A stretch of 23,355 nt of DNA from an uncultured Lachnospiraceae bacterium. Lineage in GTDB: Bacteria > Bacillota > Clostridia > Lachnospirales > Lachnospiraceae. The position numbers and the translations under genes were made by a program. Every line of letters begins with the position of its first letter. Within the stretch, counting starts at the first letter, position 1. The stretch lies in NCBI GenBank assembly GCA_947631755.1, contig CANRMO010000007.1, positions 1 to 23,355 on the forward strand, read 5' to 3'. Below the pieces are notes generated by a model. The model did no database searches. It was given only the letters and a program-made list of their open reading frames with translations, and was not told the origin of the DNA. Positions 1-7,747 of this stretch are shown piece by piece.

Positions 1-616
1 CCGTCCGGAGCACTATTTTGAATGTACTTCTGTGGACAATGTGACTGGTGTGACGACGGTTTACCGGAATCCGGGTGGACAGAGCATGAATTTCCAGATC
101 AATTTCAGCCAGACACTGATGGTCAATACAATGGCCTGCAATGCGATCGATACATCGATTAGCAGGAAGATTGATGATATTGTCGGTGTGTGCAATGACA
201 TTTCGGTGACGGAAAAAGATCTTGAGTCCGCGAAAAAGAGGGTTACGGACTGCGATCCCAATGACACGACGACACTGGAAAATCTGAATGAGCTTGTCAA
301 GCAGCTTGAGACACAGCTCACCCTGCAGAAAACAGTGCTGACCAATACGCTGAGTGCCGGTATCACGACTTGTCAGAAAGCGCAGAGCAAACTGAATGTG
401 GCACTGTCCGGCCATGGTTCCCGTTACAACCGCATGCAGATGACGCAGTCGAAGCTGAAGACGCAGCGTCTTGACACAGAGGAACTCAAATCAGAAAACG
501 AGGATGCGGATCTGGGAGAGGCGTATATTAATTTCTCAGAGGCGGATCTCTTATATCAGGCAACATTGAATGCGACGAATAAAATTCTCGGGGAATCTCT
601 TCTGAATTTTATATGA
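1..616 (+). CDS. flgL: Flagellar hook-filament junction protein FlgL, 3' part
   Basis: The window opens inside this gene; the frame starting at base 2 is open to the stop at 616, so about 204 C-terminal residues are visible. FlgL (HAP3) joins the hook to the filament and is secreted by the flagellar export apparatus. The visible part has a long heptad-like helical stretch and a C-terminal segment with INFSEADLLYQATLNATNKI, which resembles the flagellin/FlgL C-terminal helix that packs in the filament core. It is followed 54 bases later by fliW, the usual flgL-fliW-csrA order in clostridia. The N-terminus is off the window. FlgL is favoured over flagellin because of this neighbourhood. Confidence 0.85.
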   Translation, partial: RPEHYFECTSVDNVTGVTTVYRNPGGQSMNFQINFSQTLMVNTMACNAIDTSISRKIDDIVGVCNDISVTEKDLESAKKRVTDCDPNDTTTLENLNELVKQLETQLTLQKTVLTNTLSAGITTCQKAQSKLNVALSGHGSRYNRMQMTQSKLKTQRLDTEELKSENEDADLGEAYINFSEADLLYQATLNATNKILGESLLNFI

Positions 617-670
617 TGGCAGCGGCTATGTCGTTTGCTTTAAAAAATATCGCGGATTGGAGGAGAAAGA

Positions 671-1123
671 GTGTTAGTAAAGACAAAATATTTCGGCGAA
701 ATAGACCTTCCGGAAGAAAAAATCCTGACATTTGACCGGGGGCTGATCGGCCTGGGGGACTATACTCATTTTACCATTTTGTATGACTGTGAGAAAGAGG
801 AGACGAACATTTCCTGGCTGCAGAGTGTGGAGGAGCCGTCCCTGGCTCTTCCGGTCATAAAGCCCTGGCTCGTAAAAGAGGATTACAATCCGGTTGTGGA
901 AGATGAATTGTTATCTGATCTCGGTGAATTGACTGAGGAGAATCTGGTTATTCTTCTTACTATCACAGTGCCGCAGGATATTGAGAAGATGTCCGCGAAC
1001 CTGAAAGCGCCGATCATTATTAATTCGGATACCAGAAAGGCGGCACAGATCATTGCGGAAAATCAGGATTATGAAGTGAAATACATGATTTATGATTTCC
1101 TCAAAGAAAAGGAGGATGCATAG
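671..1123 (+). CDS. fliW: Flagellar assembly factor FliW (CsrA antagonist)
   Basis: A 150-aa protein starting at GTG 671, chosen because GGAGG at 659-663 lies 7 bases upstream. The N-terminus (TKYFGEIDLPEEKILTFDRG, then LIGLGDY) is the classical FliW opening, and the length is normal for the family. Known role of FliW: it binds CsrA allosterically and releases CsrA from flagellin mRNA. Free flagellin titrates FliW, which couples flagellin synthesis to secretion. The stop is 2 bases before the csrA start, and the csrA ribosome site lies inside the end of fliW, so the partners are probably translated together. Nothing unusual is seen. Confidence 0.95.
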   Translation: MLVKTKYFGEIDLPEEKILTFDRGLIGLGDYTHFTILYDCEKEETNISWLQSVEEPSLALPVIKPWLVKEDYNPVVEDELLSDLGELTEENLVILLTITVPQDIEKMSANLKAPIIINSDTRKAAQIIAENQDYEVKYMIYDFLKEKEDA

Positions 1124-1125
1124 AT

Positions 1126-1353
1126 ATGCTGGCATTAGCTAGAAAAGTCAATGAATCCGTCATTATCAATGATAATATTGAGGTGACGATATTGGATATC
1201 AAAGGAGACCAGATTAAGATTGGTATCGATGCCCCTAAGTCTGTGCCGGTGTACCGGAAAGAGATTTATAAGCAGATCCAGGATTCAAATAAGGAAGCAG
1301 CCAGTACGGTGGCGCCGGATCAATTGAGCAAGTTGATGAAAGGAAAGAAATAG
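1126..1353 (+). CDS. csrA: Carbon storage / translational regulator CsrA
   Basis: A 75-aa RNA-binding dimer protein. The first strand MLALARKVNESVIIND and the block GDQIKIGIDAPKSVPVYRKE are diagnostic. Leu4 and Arg44, the two positions of the known RNA-binding surface, are both present. CsrA blocks translation of flagellin and other mRNAs by binding GGA motifs at ribosome sites, and FliW (immediately upstream) counteracts it. GGAGG overlaps the end of fliW and sits close to the ATG. The C-terminal tail (about residues 55-75) is longer than the minimal CsrA fold, as is common in Gram-positive CsrA proteins. A terminator follows directly. Confidence 0.96.
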   Translation: MLALARKVNESVIINDNIEVTILDIKGDQIKIGIDAPKSVPVYRKEIYKQIQDSNKEAASTVAPDQLSKLMKGKK

Positions 1354-1357
1354 AATC

Positions 1358-1387
1358 AAAAGCGGCGTATTTTTGCGTCGCTTTTTT
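1358..1387 (+). terminator. Rho-independent terminator after csrA
   Basis: AAAAGCGGCG pairs with CGTCGCTTTT (one G-U) around a short T-rich loop and ends in a T run. It closes the flgL-fliW-csrA transcript just before the sigma-28 promoter of flaG. Confidence 0.85.
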
Positions 1388-1400
1388 CGATTAGAGGGGT

Positions 1401-1427
1401 TAATTTTTTTGGGGCGGGTGCCGATAC
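1401..1427 (+). promoter_or_regulatory. Sigma-28 (SigD/FliA) type promoter of flaG-fliD
   Basis: TAAT at 1401-1404, a 15-base spacer, then GCCGATAC at 1420-1427. The known flagellar sigma consensus is TAAA-N15-GCCGATAT, so six of the seven conserved -10 bases read as GCCGATA plus exact spacing are met. It is 50 bases upstream of flaG and directly after the csrA terminator, which separates the late genes flaG and fliD from the upstream unit. Confidence 0.8.
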
Positions 1428-1476
1428 ATAAAATGAGTTAATCTAAAGATTTATGAATACACACGGAGGTGTTAGT

Positions 1477-1890
1477 ATGGACGTTGAAACGATTTCAAAA
1501 GCGGGGACGGGCTACACTTCACCGGAGCCGGTGAAGGTATCTGTTCCGAGCCCGGAGAGGGCTCAGGTTGTGGTGGAGACCGCCGCTCCGGCAGTTGCAC
1601 AGTCAGGGATGACAGGTGGAAAGAGTGAGGCCGAGCAGAATTTTGATGGGGGAAAAAGGGATCGCGCTCCCAGTGAGGCGACAGTGGATGATGCGGTGAA
1701 GAGTGCAAACCGCCGTATGGATCACACGCGGTGTGAATACTCCTATCACAAGGAACTTAACCGGGTCTCAATTAAAGTGATCAATGATGACACCGGTGAA
1801 GTGATCCGGGAGATACCGCCGGAAAAATCTCTTGATATGTTGCAGAAAATGTGGGAGATGGCGGGGATTTTAGTAGATGAGAAGAGATAG
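1477..1890 (+). CDS. flaG: FlaG family flagellar protein
   Basis: A 137-aa protein. ATG 1477 is preferred over the in-frame ATG at 1453 because GGAGGT sits 6 bases before 1477. The N-terminal half is low-complexity and rich in Pro, Ser and Ala. The C-terminal half (from about residue 80) is the conserved FlaG domain, with the pattern VSIKVINDDTGEVIREIPPE followed by a helix ending MLQKMWEMAGILVDEKR. FlaG is linked to filament-length control and is usually encoded directly before fliD, as here (11-base gap). Expression is probably sigma-28 dependent from the promoter at 1401-1427. Confidence 0.88.
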   Translation: MDVETISKAGTGYTSPEPVKVSVPSPERAQVVVETAAPAVAQSGMTGGKSEAEQNFDGGKRDRAPSEATVDDAVKSANRRMDHTRCEYSYHKELNRVSIKVINDDTGEVIREIPPEKSLDMLQKMWEMAGILVDEKR

Positions 1891-1901
1891 GAGGTAATTG
1901 C

Positions 1902-4157
1902 ATGGGAATTCGAATGAGTGGTCTGATATCCGGTATGGATACAGAATCGATCGTTAAGGAGCTGATGTCGGTCCAGAGCATGAAGAAGACAAAGGTGACC
2001 CGGGCTAAGACAAAGCTGGAGTGGAAACAGACAAAGTGGGCGGATCTGAATACAAAGCTCACCAGCCTGTACAATAACTTTGTCACAAAGATGCAGCTCT
2101 CCACAGCTTATAAGACGAAAAAAACGTCGGTGTCCGACACCTCAAAGGCGTCTGTCAAGGCAGATAGCAATGCGGCAAACGGAAGTTATACGTTGGAGGT
2201 AAAGAACATCGCGACATCTCAGTTCCTGACTGGCGCGAAGATCAATGCAAAGGACGCTTCCGCAAAATTGTCCGAGCTTGATCCTAACCTGGTTGGCAAG
2301 GAAGTTACGATCCAGAATGGCGATAAGACTGTTAAGTTTGCGGTGGATTCCTCCTCTACAATCAGCGATTTTACAAAGGCATTGCAGAATGCAGGGCTGA
2401 ATGCAAGTTATGACACAGCACAGCAGCGCCTGTTTATCAGCAGTAAAGAGAGCGGATTGGAAAATGCGTTCTCTATTACGACAGGGGCGATGAGTGCAGC
2501 TGAGATAAGTGGCCGTGACAGTATCCGCAGCGCTGTGGGCTACAGTGATATGTCCTCTGCCAATAAAAAGATTGTGGACGCGGCGATCGAGGCTCTGCAG
2601 ACTTCCGGTGTTGGCACGGCTGAGTACGACAAGGCGCTGGATGACCTGGCAAAGGCATCTTATGACACTAAGAAAACTTCCTCAGATGCAGCAGCAGAGA
2701 ATTATGTGAAAGCAGCAAAGTACGATGAAAAGTACAGTGACAATCTGACTGCGGCGAGAGACAGCCTCAAAGGGAATTACTATGAGGCCGATGGCACAAC
2801 AGTTAAGGCAGATCTTCAGACCAAATACGGAAATGATTTTGATGTTATGACAGATAGTGATAAAGCGTCTGCGGGAGTTACCGGCATGACAAAGGATCAG
2901 TATGTGTCGTGGGCAGCTGAGAAAGATCTGGAGAAAGCAGCTGCTGAAAAGGCAGATGCGGACACAACTGCCTATGTCAATGGACTGGTGGGCACAGATG
3001 AGTTTAAGACCGATGTGCAGGCTGCGGCATTTCAGGGCAAGACAGCTGCTGATATAAATGGACTCAGCGAAGAGGCCAGAAAGAAATTTTATTCGGAAGG
3101 GGTCACTGGTTTTGCAGCTATGAATGGTGTGGATGTCAGCAGTGAGAAGGCATCTTTGGACAGTGTGGCAAATAGTTATGCCAGCATAACAGACCGCGGC
3201 GGCGCTGCGGCAGGTTCTGCTTTGGGGGCGCTTGGAATCGGCGATATCGCAGTGGATGCGAGCGGCAATGTCACTGTCAACGGCGGTGCCAATGATAAGT
3301 CAAACTCGCTTATGCCATCGGGTATGTCTCTTGTTGCGGCGACGGACAGCAAGATCATATTGAATGGCGCGGAGCTGACATCTTCCTCCTCAACAGTTAC
3401 GGCCAACGGCCTCTCGATCGAGCTGACTGGGCTGACTGAGGAAGATAAGCCGATCACATTCTCAGTTTCTAATGACGTTGACGCGGTATATGATTCCATC
3501 AAGTCATTCCTCAAGGAATACAACGCGGTTATGAAAGAGATGAACACTCTTTACAACGCGGATTCAGCCAGAGGATATGAGCCGCTGACCAGCGAGGAAA
3601 AAGAGAGTATGACGGACGAAGATGTCAAACTCTATGAGGATAAGATCAAGGGTGCACTCCTCAGAAATGACAGTACACTGGGCGGTATCATCAGCGGCAT
3701 GAGAGATGCTATGATGAGCACGGTTGAATATGACGGCAAGACTTATGCTCTCTCCAGTTTTGGAATTATGACATCGACAAATTATACAGAGGGCGGCCTG
3801 CTTCATATTTATGGTGACACAGATGACGCCACATATGCCGACCGGGATGACAAATTGAAGAAAGCGCTGACGGATGATCCGGAGGCAGTGATCGCTACCC
3901 TTACCGGTGTGTTTGGAAATCTGCGAAAGACGATGAGCCAGAAGATGGCGGGCAGCGAGTACAGCAGTGCCCTCACATTCTACAATGACATCCAGATGAA
4001 GAAAGATATGAAGAGTTATGAGGATGAAATTGAAGAATGGGAAGATAAACTGGCAGCTATGGAAGATAAATACTATGAACAGTTTACGCAGATGGAGACC
4101 GCCATGGCAAAGCTCCAGTCCATGCAGAGTTCTCTGTCCGGATTGTTTGGCAGCTGA
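1902..4157 (+). CDS. fliD: Flagellar filament cap protein FliD (HAP2), enlarged
   Basis: A 751-aa protein. ATG 1902 has GGAGGT about 6 bases upstream. The N-terminus (MSGLISGMDTESIVKELMSV) is the FliD_N signature. The C-terminal region from about residue 450, with SIKSFLKEYNAVMKEMNTLY and a terminal coiled coil near 685-745, is FliD_C. FliD forms the cap under which flagellin subunits fold. The protein is larger than the roughly 450-550 residues of many FliD proteins. The extra mass is an Ala/Asp/Lys-rich, coiled-coil-prone stretch at about 205-420, between the conserved ends, likely a surface-exposed variable domain. Its chaperone candidate lies two genes downstream. Confidence 0.94.
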   Translation: MGIRMSGLISGMDTESIVKELMSVQSMKKTKVTRAKTKLEWKQTKWADLNTKLTSLYNNFVTKMQLSTAYKTKKTSVSDTSKASVKADSNAANGSYTLEVKNIATSQFLTGAKINAKDASAKLSELDPNLVGKEVTIQNGDKTVKFAVDSSSTISDFTKALQNAGLNASYDTAQQRLFISSKESGLENAFSITTGAMSAAEISGRDSIRSAVGYSDMSSANKKIVDAAIEALQTSGVGTAEYDKALDDLAKASYDTKKTSSDAAAENYVKAAKYDEKYSDNLTAARDSLKGNYYEADGTTVKADLQTKYGNDFDVMTDSDKASAGVTGMTKDQYVSWAAEKDLEKAAAEKADADTTAYVNGLVGTDEFKTDVQAAAFQGKTAADINGLSEEARKKFYSEGVTGFAAMNGVDVSSEKASLDSVANSYASITDRGGAAAGSALGALGIGDIAVDASGNVTVNGGANDKSNSLMPSGMSLVAATDSKIILNGAELTSSSSTVTANGLSIELTGLTEEDKPITFSVSNDVDAVYDSIKSFLKEYNAVMKEMNTLYNADSARGYEPLTSEEKESMTDEDVKLYEDKIKGALLRNDSTLGGIISGMRDAMMSTVEYDGKTYALSSFGIMTSTNYTEGGLLHIYGDTDDATYADRDDKLKKALTDDPEAVIATLTGVFGNLRKTMSQKMAGSEYSSALTFYNDIQMKKDMKSYEDEIEEWEDKLAAMEDKYYEQFTQMETAMAKLQSMQSSLSGLFGS

Positions 4158-4196
4158 TTTATGAAAGAGTATACCGCACAATAGAAAATAAATGAG

Positions 4197-4225
4197 TTGC
4201 AGTTTATTGTCCGATGTGTTAAAAT
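4197..4225 (+). promoter_or_regulatory. Possible sigma-A promoter upstream of fliS
   Basis: TTGCAG, a 17-base spacer, then TAAAAT. Spacing is ideal and the boxes are moderate. A transcript from here would begin with the hairpin at 4230-4281, so it would need to read through that structure to reach fliS. Confidence 0.35.
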
Positions 4226-4229
4226 GATT

Positions 4230-4281
4230 AAAGACAAGGCAAAACTCCTGGAAAATGGGAAGTTTTGTCTTGCCTTTTTAT
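4230..4281 (+). terminator. Terminator between fliD and fliS
   Basis: AAGACAAGGCAAAACT pairs with AGTTTTGTCTTGCCTT (14 of 16 positions) around a loop of about 15 bases and ends in TTTTTA. It probably ends the flaG-fliD message; partial read-through could still supply fliS. Confidence 0.75.
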
Positions 4282-4301
4282 CATAATTAGTGGAGGTAAA
4301 C

Positions 4302-4682
4302 ATGGATAACAATATCGCAAATGCATATCAAAGAAATGCAATTATGACAGCGTCCCCGGCAGAACTCACACTGATGCTTTACGAGGGGGCAATTAAATTT
4401 TGTAATATTGCGCTGATTGCCATTGAAAAAAAGGAGATTGAAAAGGCGCATAACAATATTATGAAAGCAGAAAATATTATTACGGAGCTTCGCGTGACAC
4501 TGAACCGCAAGTATAAGGTCTGGGAAGATTTTGAGCGGGTGTATGAGTACATATATGGCCGGCTGGTGGAGGCGAATTTAAGAAAAGACGCGGAAATACT
4601 TGAGGACGCCCTCAAGTATATACGGGAAATGCGTGACACATGGAAAGAAGTCATGCGTCTGAATCAGGAAGAGGCAAAATAA
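4302..4682 (+). CDS. fliS: Flagellar export chaperone FliS
   Basis: A 126-aa protein. ATG 4302 is chosen over GTG 4290 because GGAGG lies 5 bases before it. NAYQRNAIMTASPAELTLML and LYEGAIKFC are the conserved FliS N-terminal motif. The rest is helical, as in the FliS bundle that wraps the flagellin C-terminus and prevents premature polymerisation in the cytoplasm. Length is normal. The chaperone-like gene that follows begins about 56 bases after the stop. Confidence 0.95.
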   Translation: MDNNIANAYQRNAIMTASPAELTLMLYEGAIKFCNIALIAIEKKEIEKAHNNIMKAENIITELRVTLNRKYKVWEDFERVYEYIYGRLVEANLRKDAEILEDALKYIREMRDTWKEVMRLNQEEAK

Positions 4683-4738
4683 ATGTGCCGGTGCCGTGCC
4701 GGAGTGACGGCGATCATCAGCAGACAGGATGTGAGATA

Positions 4739-5227
4739 TTGCAGAGTGAGAACAGAGTATATGTGGATATGATGGTGGATTCACTGAAAAAAAAGAAGAA
4801 TGCCCTGGATGTCATTATCGCGGAGACGAGAGAGCAGGAAACGCTTTTGAAAAGCGAATCGATGGATGCGGACCGCTTTCAGGAGATTCTGGACGCGAAA
4901 GGTGAGCAGGTTGAGGAGTTGAATCGTCTCGATGAGGGATTTAATGTGCTCTTTCAGCGGATGGAGCAGGAAATTTCTGCAAATCGCGCTATGTATCAGT
5001 CGAAGATAGAGATTATGCAGAGACTGATCCGGGAAGTGTCAGAACTTGGGCTTCAGATTCAGGCGCTGGAAAAACAGAACAGTGAGCATTTTAAGGTGTA
5101 TCTGGCGAGACAGCGCAAAGATATCCGTGAGTACCGTGTGAATTATAAGACAGTTTCCAATTATTATCAGAATATGACAAATGCCCATAAACCCGAGCAG
5201 TCTTATTTTTTCAATGAAAAAAAATAA
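4739..5227 (+). CDS. FlgN/FliT-like flagellar chaperone (coiled coil)
   Basis: About 162 aa from TTG 4739. The start is uncertain: the frame is open further upstream into fliS, and ATG 4769 is an alternative. The protein is almost wholly helical and charged (VDMMVDSLKKKKNALDVI, then long heptads, then an RKDIREYRVNYKTVSNYYQN tail), which fits the FlgN family of export chaperones for hook-associated proteins. Position directly after fliS suggests a FliT-type role toward FliD. There is no signal peptide or membrane segment, so it is cytoplasmic. Family assignment rests on composition, size and context rather than on a unique motif. Confidence 0.65.
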   Translation: MQSENRVYVDMMVDSLKKKKNALDVIIAETREQETLLKSESMDADRFQEILDAKGEQVEELNRLDEGFNVLFQRMEQEISANRAMYQSKIEIMQRLIREVSELGLQIQALEKQNSEHFKVYLARQRKDIREYRVNYKTVSNYYQNMTNAHKPEQSYFFNEKK

Positions 5228-5233
5228 ATGTTG

Positions 5234-5276
5234 AAAATATGCGGTTCAGGAAAAAGTTCTGAACCGCATATTTTTT
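5234..5276. terminator. Bidirectional terminator between flagellar block and cotJ operon
   Basis: AAAATATGCGGTTCAG pairs perfectly with CTGAACCGCATATTTT around a 9-base loop, with T runs on both strands. It lies between two convergent genes and can end both transcripts. Confidence 0.9.
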
Positions 5277-5283
5277 CTGCCGT

Positions 5284-5901
5284 TTACTGCATATTTTTCA
5301 GCATCTGTTTGTCAAATTCCGGGTTGAAATAGTAGAAATTTTTGGAGTCGAGCTGGGATTTTGTCATTTCCAGCGCCTCACCAAAACGCTGGAAGTGTAC
5401 GATCTCTCTTGCACGCAAAAATTTCAGGGGCGCACGCACATCCGGGTCATCGATCACGCGGAGAAGGTTTTCGTATACCGTCCGGGCCTTTTGCTCTGCG
5501 GCGAGATCTTCATAAAGATCGGCCATGGCATCGCCTTTTGACTGGAATTCGAGGGCGGTGAAGGGGACGCCGGCAGCGGCCTGGGGCCAGAGGCCGGTGG
5601 TGTGGTCAATATAGTAGGCGTCAAAGCCTGCGGTCTTTGCCTGTTCTGGTGTGAGATCTTTTGTCAGCTGATATACCATCGCGCATATGATCTCCATGTG
5701 GTTGATCTCTTCTGTTCCGATATCAGTCATAAGGCCGCCTACTTTTTTTACTGGCATGGAGTAACGCTGGGCGAGATAGCGCATGGAAGCGGATAGCTCA
5801 CCGTCGGGACCGCCATACTGGCTGATGATCAGCTGGGCCGTTTTTGGGCAGGTTTTCTTTATCTTTACAGGGTACTGCAGCCGTTTTTCATAACTCCACA
5901 T
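5284..5901 (-). CDS. cotJC: Spore coat manganese catalase CotJC
   Basis: A 205-aa protein read leftward from ATG 5901, which has GGAGG about 9 bases upstream; a GTG at 5922 lacks a ribosome site. It is a member of the Mn-catalase family. Metal-ligand Glu/His patterns are visible in DIGTEEINHMEIICAMVYQL and in LRAREIVHFQRFGEAL. The N-terminal MWSYEKRLQYPVKI and the near-C-terminal NFYYFNPEFD are typical of CotJC. The start codon overlaps the stop of the upstream cotJA-cotJB fusion (TGATG), indicating translational coupling. CotJ proteins are made in the mother cell in Bacillus and assemble on the spore. Confidence 0.93.
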   Translation of the reverse strand: MWSYEKRLQYPVKIKKTCPKTAQLIISQYGGPDGELSASMRYLAQRYSMPVKKVGGLMTDIGTEEINHMEIICAMVYQLTKDLTPEQAKTAGFDAYYIDHTTGLWPQAAAGVPFTALEFQSKGDAMADLYEDLAAEQKARTVYENLLRVIDDPDVRAPLKFLRAREIVHFQRFGEALEMTKSQLDSKNFYYFNPEFDKQMLKNMQ

Positions 5902-6365
5902 CAGATGCACCCTCCTTCCCACGGAACCGGGCCTTCGCCCCAGCCATATTCCTCTGTCTCAGGATTTCCGGTGACCATGGAAATCTGTGTCAGGGGGTTG
6001 TATTTTTTTGCATATTCCGCCAGCAGGTCAAGGCGTTTCTGAAGAAGCTCTTTGAAGAGGGCCAGGCCGTTCTGGCAGGTTGGATGAGTGTCGAGATACA
6101 GTGTCAGGTCGTTGATGGCGAAGCTGACAGTTGAAATTTCCGACATCAGGCATTCTCTCCCCTCTGTTTCCCGGTCGAGGGCAGAAAACTTTGTCTTGAG
6201 GCAGCTCTTGATATTTTCCGCCTCGAAAAATTTAAGATTGAGACAGGGGAAGATCGTGCCCTCACAAAGCGCAGTCTCAAAATCGTAGGGCTCGCACCAT
6301 TCCTGCATAGGGACAGACGCCATGGCGAGTGTTTCAGGGCAGGTGCAGCAGTTGGTATCGCTCAT
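5901..6365 (-). CDS. CotJA-CotJB fusion spore coat protein
   Basis: A 154-aa protein from ATG 6365 (GGAGGT 9 bases upstream, with an A-rich gap). Two families normally encoded by separate genes are visible in one chain. Residues about 14-45 (LAMASVPMQEWCEPYDFETA, then GTIFPCLNL) match CotJA. Residues about 75-154 (ISTVSFAINDLTLYLDTHPT, AEYAKKYNPL, and a terminal WGEGPVPWEGG) match CotJB. The order matches cotJA-cotJB-cotJC operons. The junction carries no frame disruption. Two early Cys residues (CCTC) are extra to the families as remembered. Function is spore-coat assembly together with CotJC. Confidence 0.82.
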   Translation of the reverse strand: MSDTNCCTCPETLAMASVPMQEWCEPYDFETALCEGTIFPCLNLKFFEAENIKSCLKTKFSALDRETEGRECLMSEISTVSFAINDLTLYLDTHPTCQNGLALFKELLQKRLDLLAEYAKKYNPLTQISMVTGNPETEEYGWGEGPVPWEGGCI

Positions 6366-6380
6366 TTTTTTATTACCTCC

Positions 6381-6421
6381 AATCGACAAAATTCTTTGTT
6401 ACATTAATATTTTTGTCGATT
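6381..6421. promoter_or_regulatory. Perfect 11-bp inverted repeat in the cotJ/MerR intergenic region
   Basis: AATCGACAAAA (6381-6391) and TTTTGTCGATT (6411-6421) are exact reverse complements separated by 19 bases, directly upstream of the cotJAB ribosome site. It could be an operator or an mRNA leader hairpin. It is too long and too exact to be casual. Confidence 0.6.
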
Positions 6422-6436
6422 CCGGGAACAATATTC
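6408..6436 (-). promoter_or_regulatory. Possible sigma-E-like promoter of the cotJ operon
   Basis: On the minus strand GAATATT (6436-6430) matches the known sigma-E -35 pattern, followed after 14 bases by CAAAAATA (6415-6408), a partial match to the CATACAnT -10. In Bacillus subtilis cotJ is sigma-E dependent, which fits. The -10 is weak. Confidence 0.35.
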
Positions 6437-6491
6437 AGACAAGAAATTTCCATTCTGACTGCACTTCCGTCACGAAATATCTTTTCCCGTG

Positions 6492-6520
6492 TTGGGAAAT
6501 ATGATATTATCATATAAGAT
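6492..6520 (+). promoter_or_regulatory. Promoter with spacer dyad upstream of the MerR-type gene
   Basis: TTGGGA (6492-6497) and TAAGAT (6515-6520) are 17 bases apart, and the perfect dyad TATGAT-ATT-ATCATA (6500-6514) fills the spacer. A dyad between -35 and -10 is the MerR-family hallmark, which suggests autoregulation by the downstream protein. The 17-base spacing is shorter than the 19-20 usual for MerR-activated promoters. Confidence 0.4.
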
Positions 6521-6541
6521 TCTGTTAAAGGTGCTGGTCAA

Positions 6542-7747
6542 ATGAGAAAAAAGGGTTATTATTCTTCCGGGGAGTTTGCGAAAATGGCGCATATTTCCGT
6601 GCGCACTGTGAGATATTATGACAAACAGGATATTCTGAAACCATCGTTTGTGTCAGAGGCGGGCGCGCGCTTTTACACGGACCGGGATTTTGTTCGGTTG
6701 CAGCAGATCATGCTGCTGAAATATCTTGGTTTTTCCCTGGAGGACATCCGGGAGCTGACAATAGAAGACCGGGATTCCCAGTTCCTTGCCAATTCACTGG
6801 AGCTGCAGCGCAAGCTGGTACAAGACCGTATTGAACAGCTCCAGATGGTGGAAAAAGCCATCGGTGACACGACAGAGGAGATACGGAGAAACCATAACGT
6901 GGACTGGAGCCGGATGCTGGAACTGATCCATCTCACAAATATGGAGACAAGCCTCAAAGGGCAGTATAAGAATTCCTCAAATATCCAGGCCCGGATCCAG
7001 CTCCACAGTCTGTACTCGCAGAATAGGCAGGGATGGTTTCCGTGGGTCTATGAGCAGTGTTGTGTCCGGCCGGGGATGCGGGTTCTGGAGATTGGCTGCG
7101 GCAACGCTAGCCTGTGGCTGGAGAACCTGGCGCAGATACCGGCGGATATCCATGTCGTGCTGTCAGATATTTCCGAGGGGATCATCCGTGAGATCCGAAG
7201 AGACAAAAGGCTCGGCTCCGGGCAGTTTTCTTATGATACGTTTGACTGCCGGGAAATACCGTATGGCCCCGGCACATTTGATCTGGTGGTAGCGAATCAT
7301 ATGTTGTTTTACTGCGGGGATATAGAGGCGGTGCTGGCAGAGATCCGGCGGGTGCTGTCCCCGGGCGGGCGGCTTGTGTGCAGTACATATGGCTCGCGCC
7401 ATATGCGGGAGGTCAGTGAACTGGTGAGGGAATTTGATAGCCGTATCGCGCTCTCGGCTGAGTTTTTGTATGAGCGCTTTGGCATGGAAAACGGTGCCTC
7501 TATATTGGGGAAATATTTTGGGGATGTGCAGTGGCGTCTGTATGAGGACTCGCTGGAAGTTGACGCACAGGAACCGCTCATTGAATATATTTTGTCCTGT
7601 CACGGGAACCAGAATCAGTTTATTTTGGACCGATATGCGAAATTCCGCTCTTTTGTCGCGGGGAAAATGAGGCGGGGGTCGTTCCATATCACAAAAGAGG
7701 CAGGTGTTTTTGTCTCACGGGGGAAAAAAAATGAAAAAAGTACTTGA
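6542..7747 (+). CDS. MerR-family regulator fused to a SAM-dependent methyltransferase
   Basis: A 401-aa protein. Residues about 4-75 (YYSSGEFAKMAHISVRTVRY, YDKQDILKPSF, RLQQIMLLKYLGFSLEDI) are a MerR winged helix, followed by a dimerisation coil to about 115. From about residue 165 a class I methyltransferase begins: VLEIGCGNASLWL at 181-193 (SAM motif I), SDIS at about 210, FDLVVANHMLFY (motif IV) and VLSPGGRLVCSTYGS (motif V/VI). MerR effector domains usually bind small ligands; here the effector position is an enzyme fold. The substrate is unknown. It is divergent from the cotJ operon, with a candidate operator dyad in its promoter. The ribosome site is weak (AAAGGTG). Confidence 0.85.
   Translation: MRKKGYYSSGEFAKMAHISVRTVRYYDKQDILKPSFVSEAGARFYTDRDFVRLQQIMLLKYLGFSLEDIRELTIEDRDSQFLANSLELQRKLVQDRIEQLQMVEKAIGDTTEEIRRNHNVDWSRMLELIHLTNMETSLKGQYKNSSNIQARIQLHSLYSQNRQGWFPWVYEQCCVRPGMRVLEIGCGNASLWLENLAQIPADIHVVLSDISEGIIREIRRDKRLGSGQFSYDTFDCREIPYGPGTFDLVVANHMLFYCGDIEAVLAEIRRVLSPGGRLVCSTYGSRHMREVSELVREFDSRIALSAEFLYERFGMENGASILGKYFGDVQWRLYEDSLEVDAQEPLIEYILSCHGNQNQFILDRYAKFRSFVAGKMRRGSFHITKEAGVFVSRGKKNEKST

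Noticed and set aside
3564..4181. 205-codon minus-strand frame under fliD
   Set aside because: It is opposite the conserved FliD C-terminal region and has no ribosome site.
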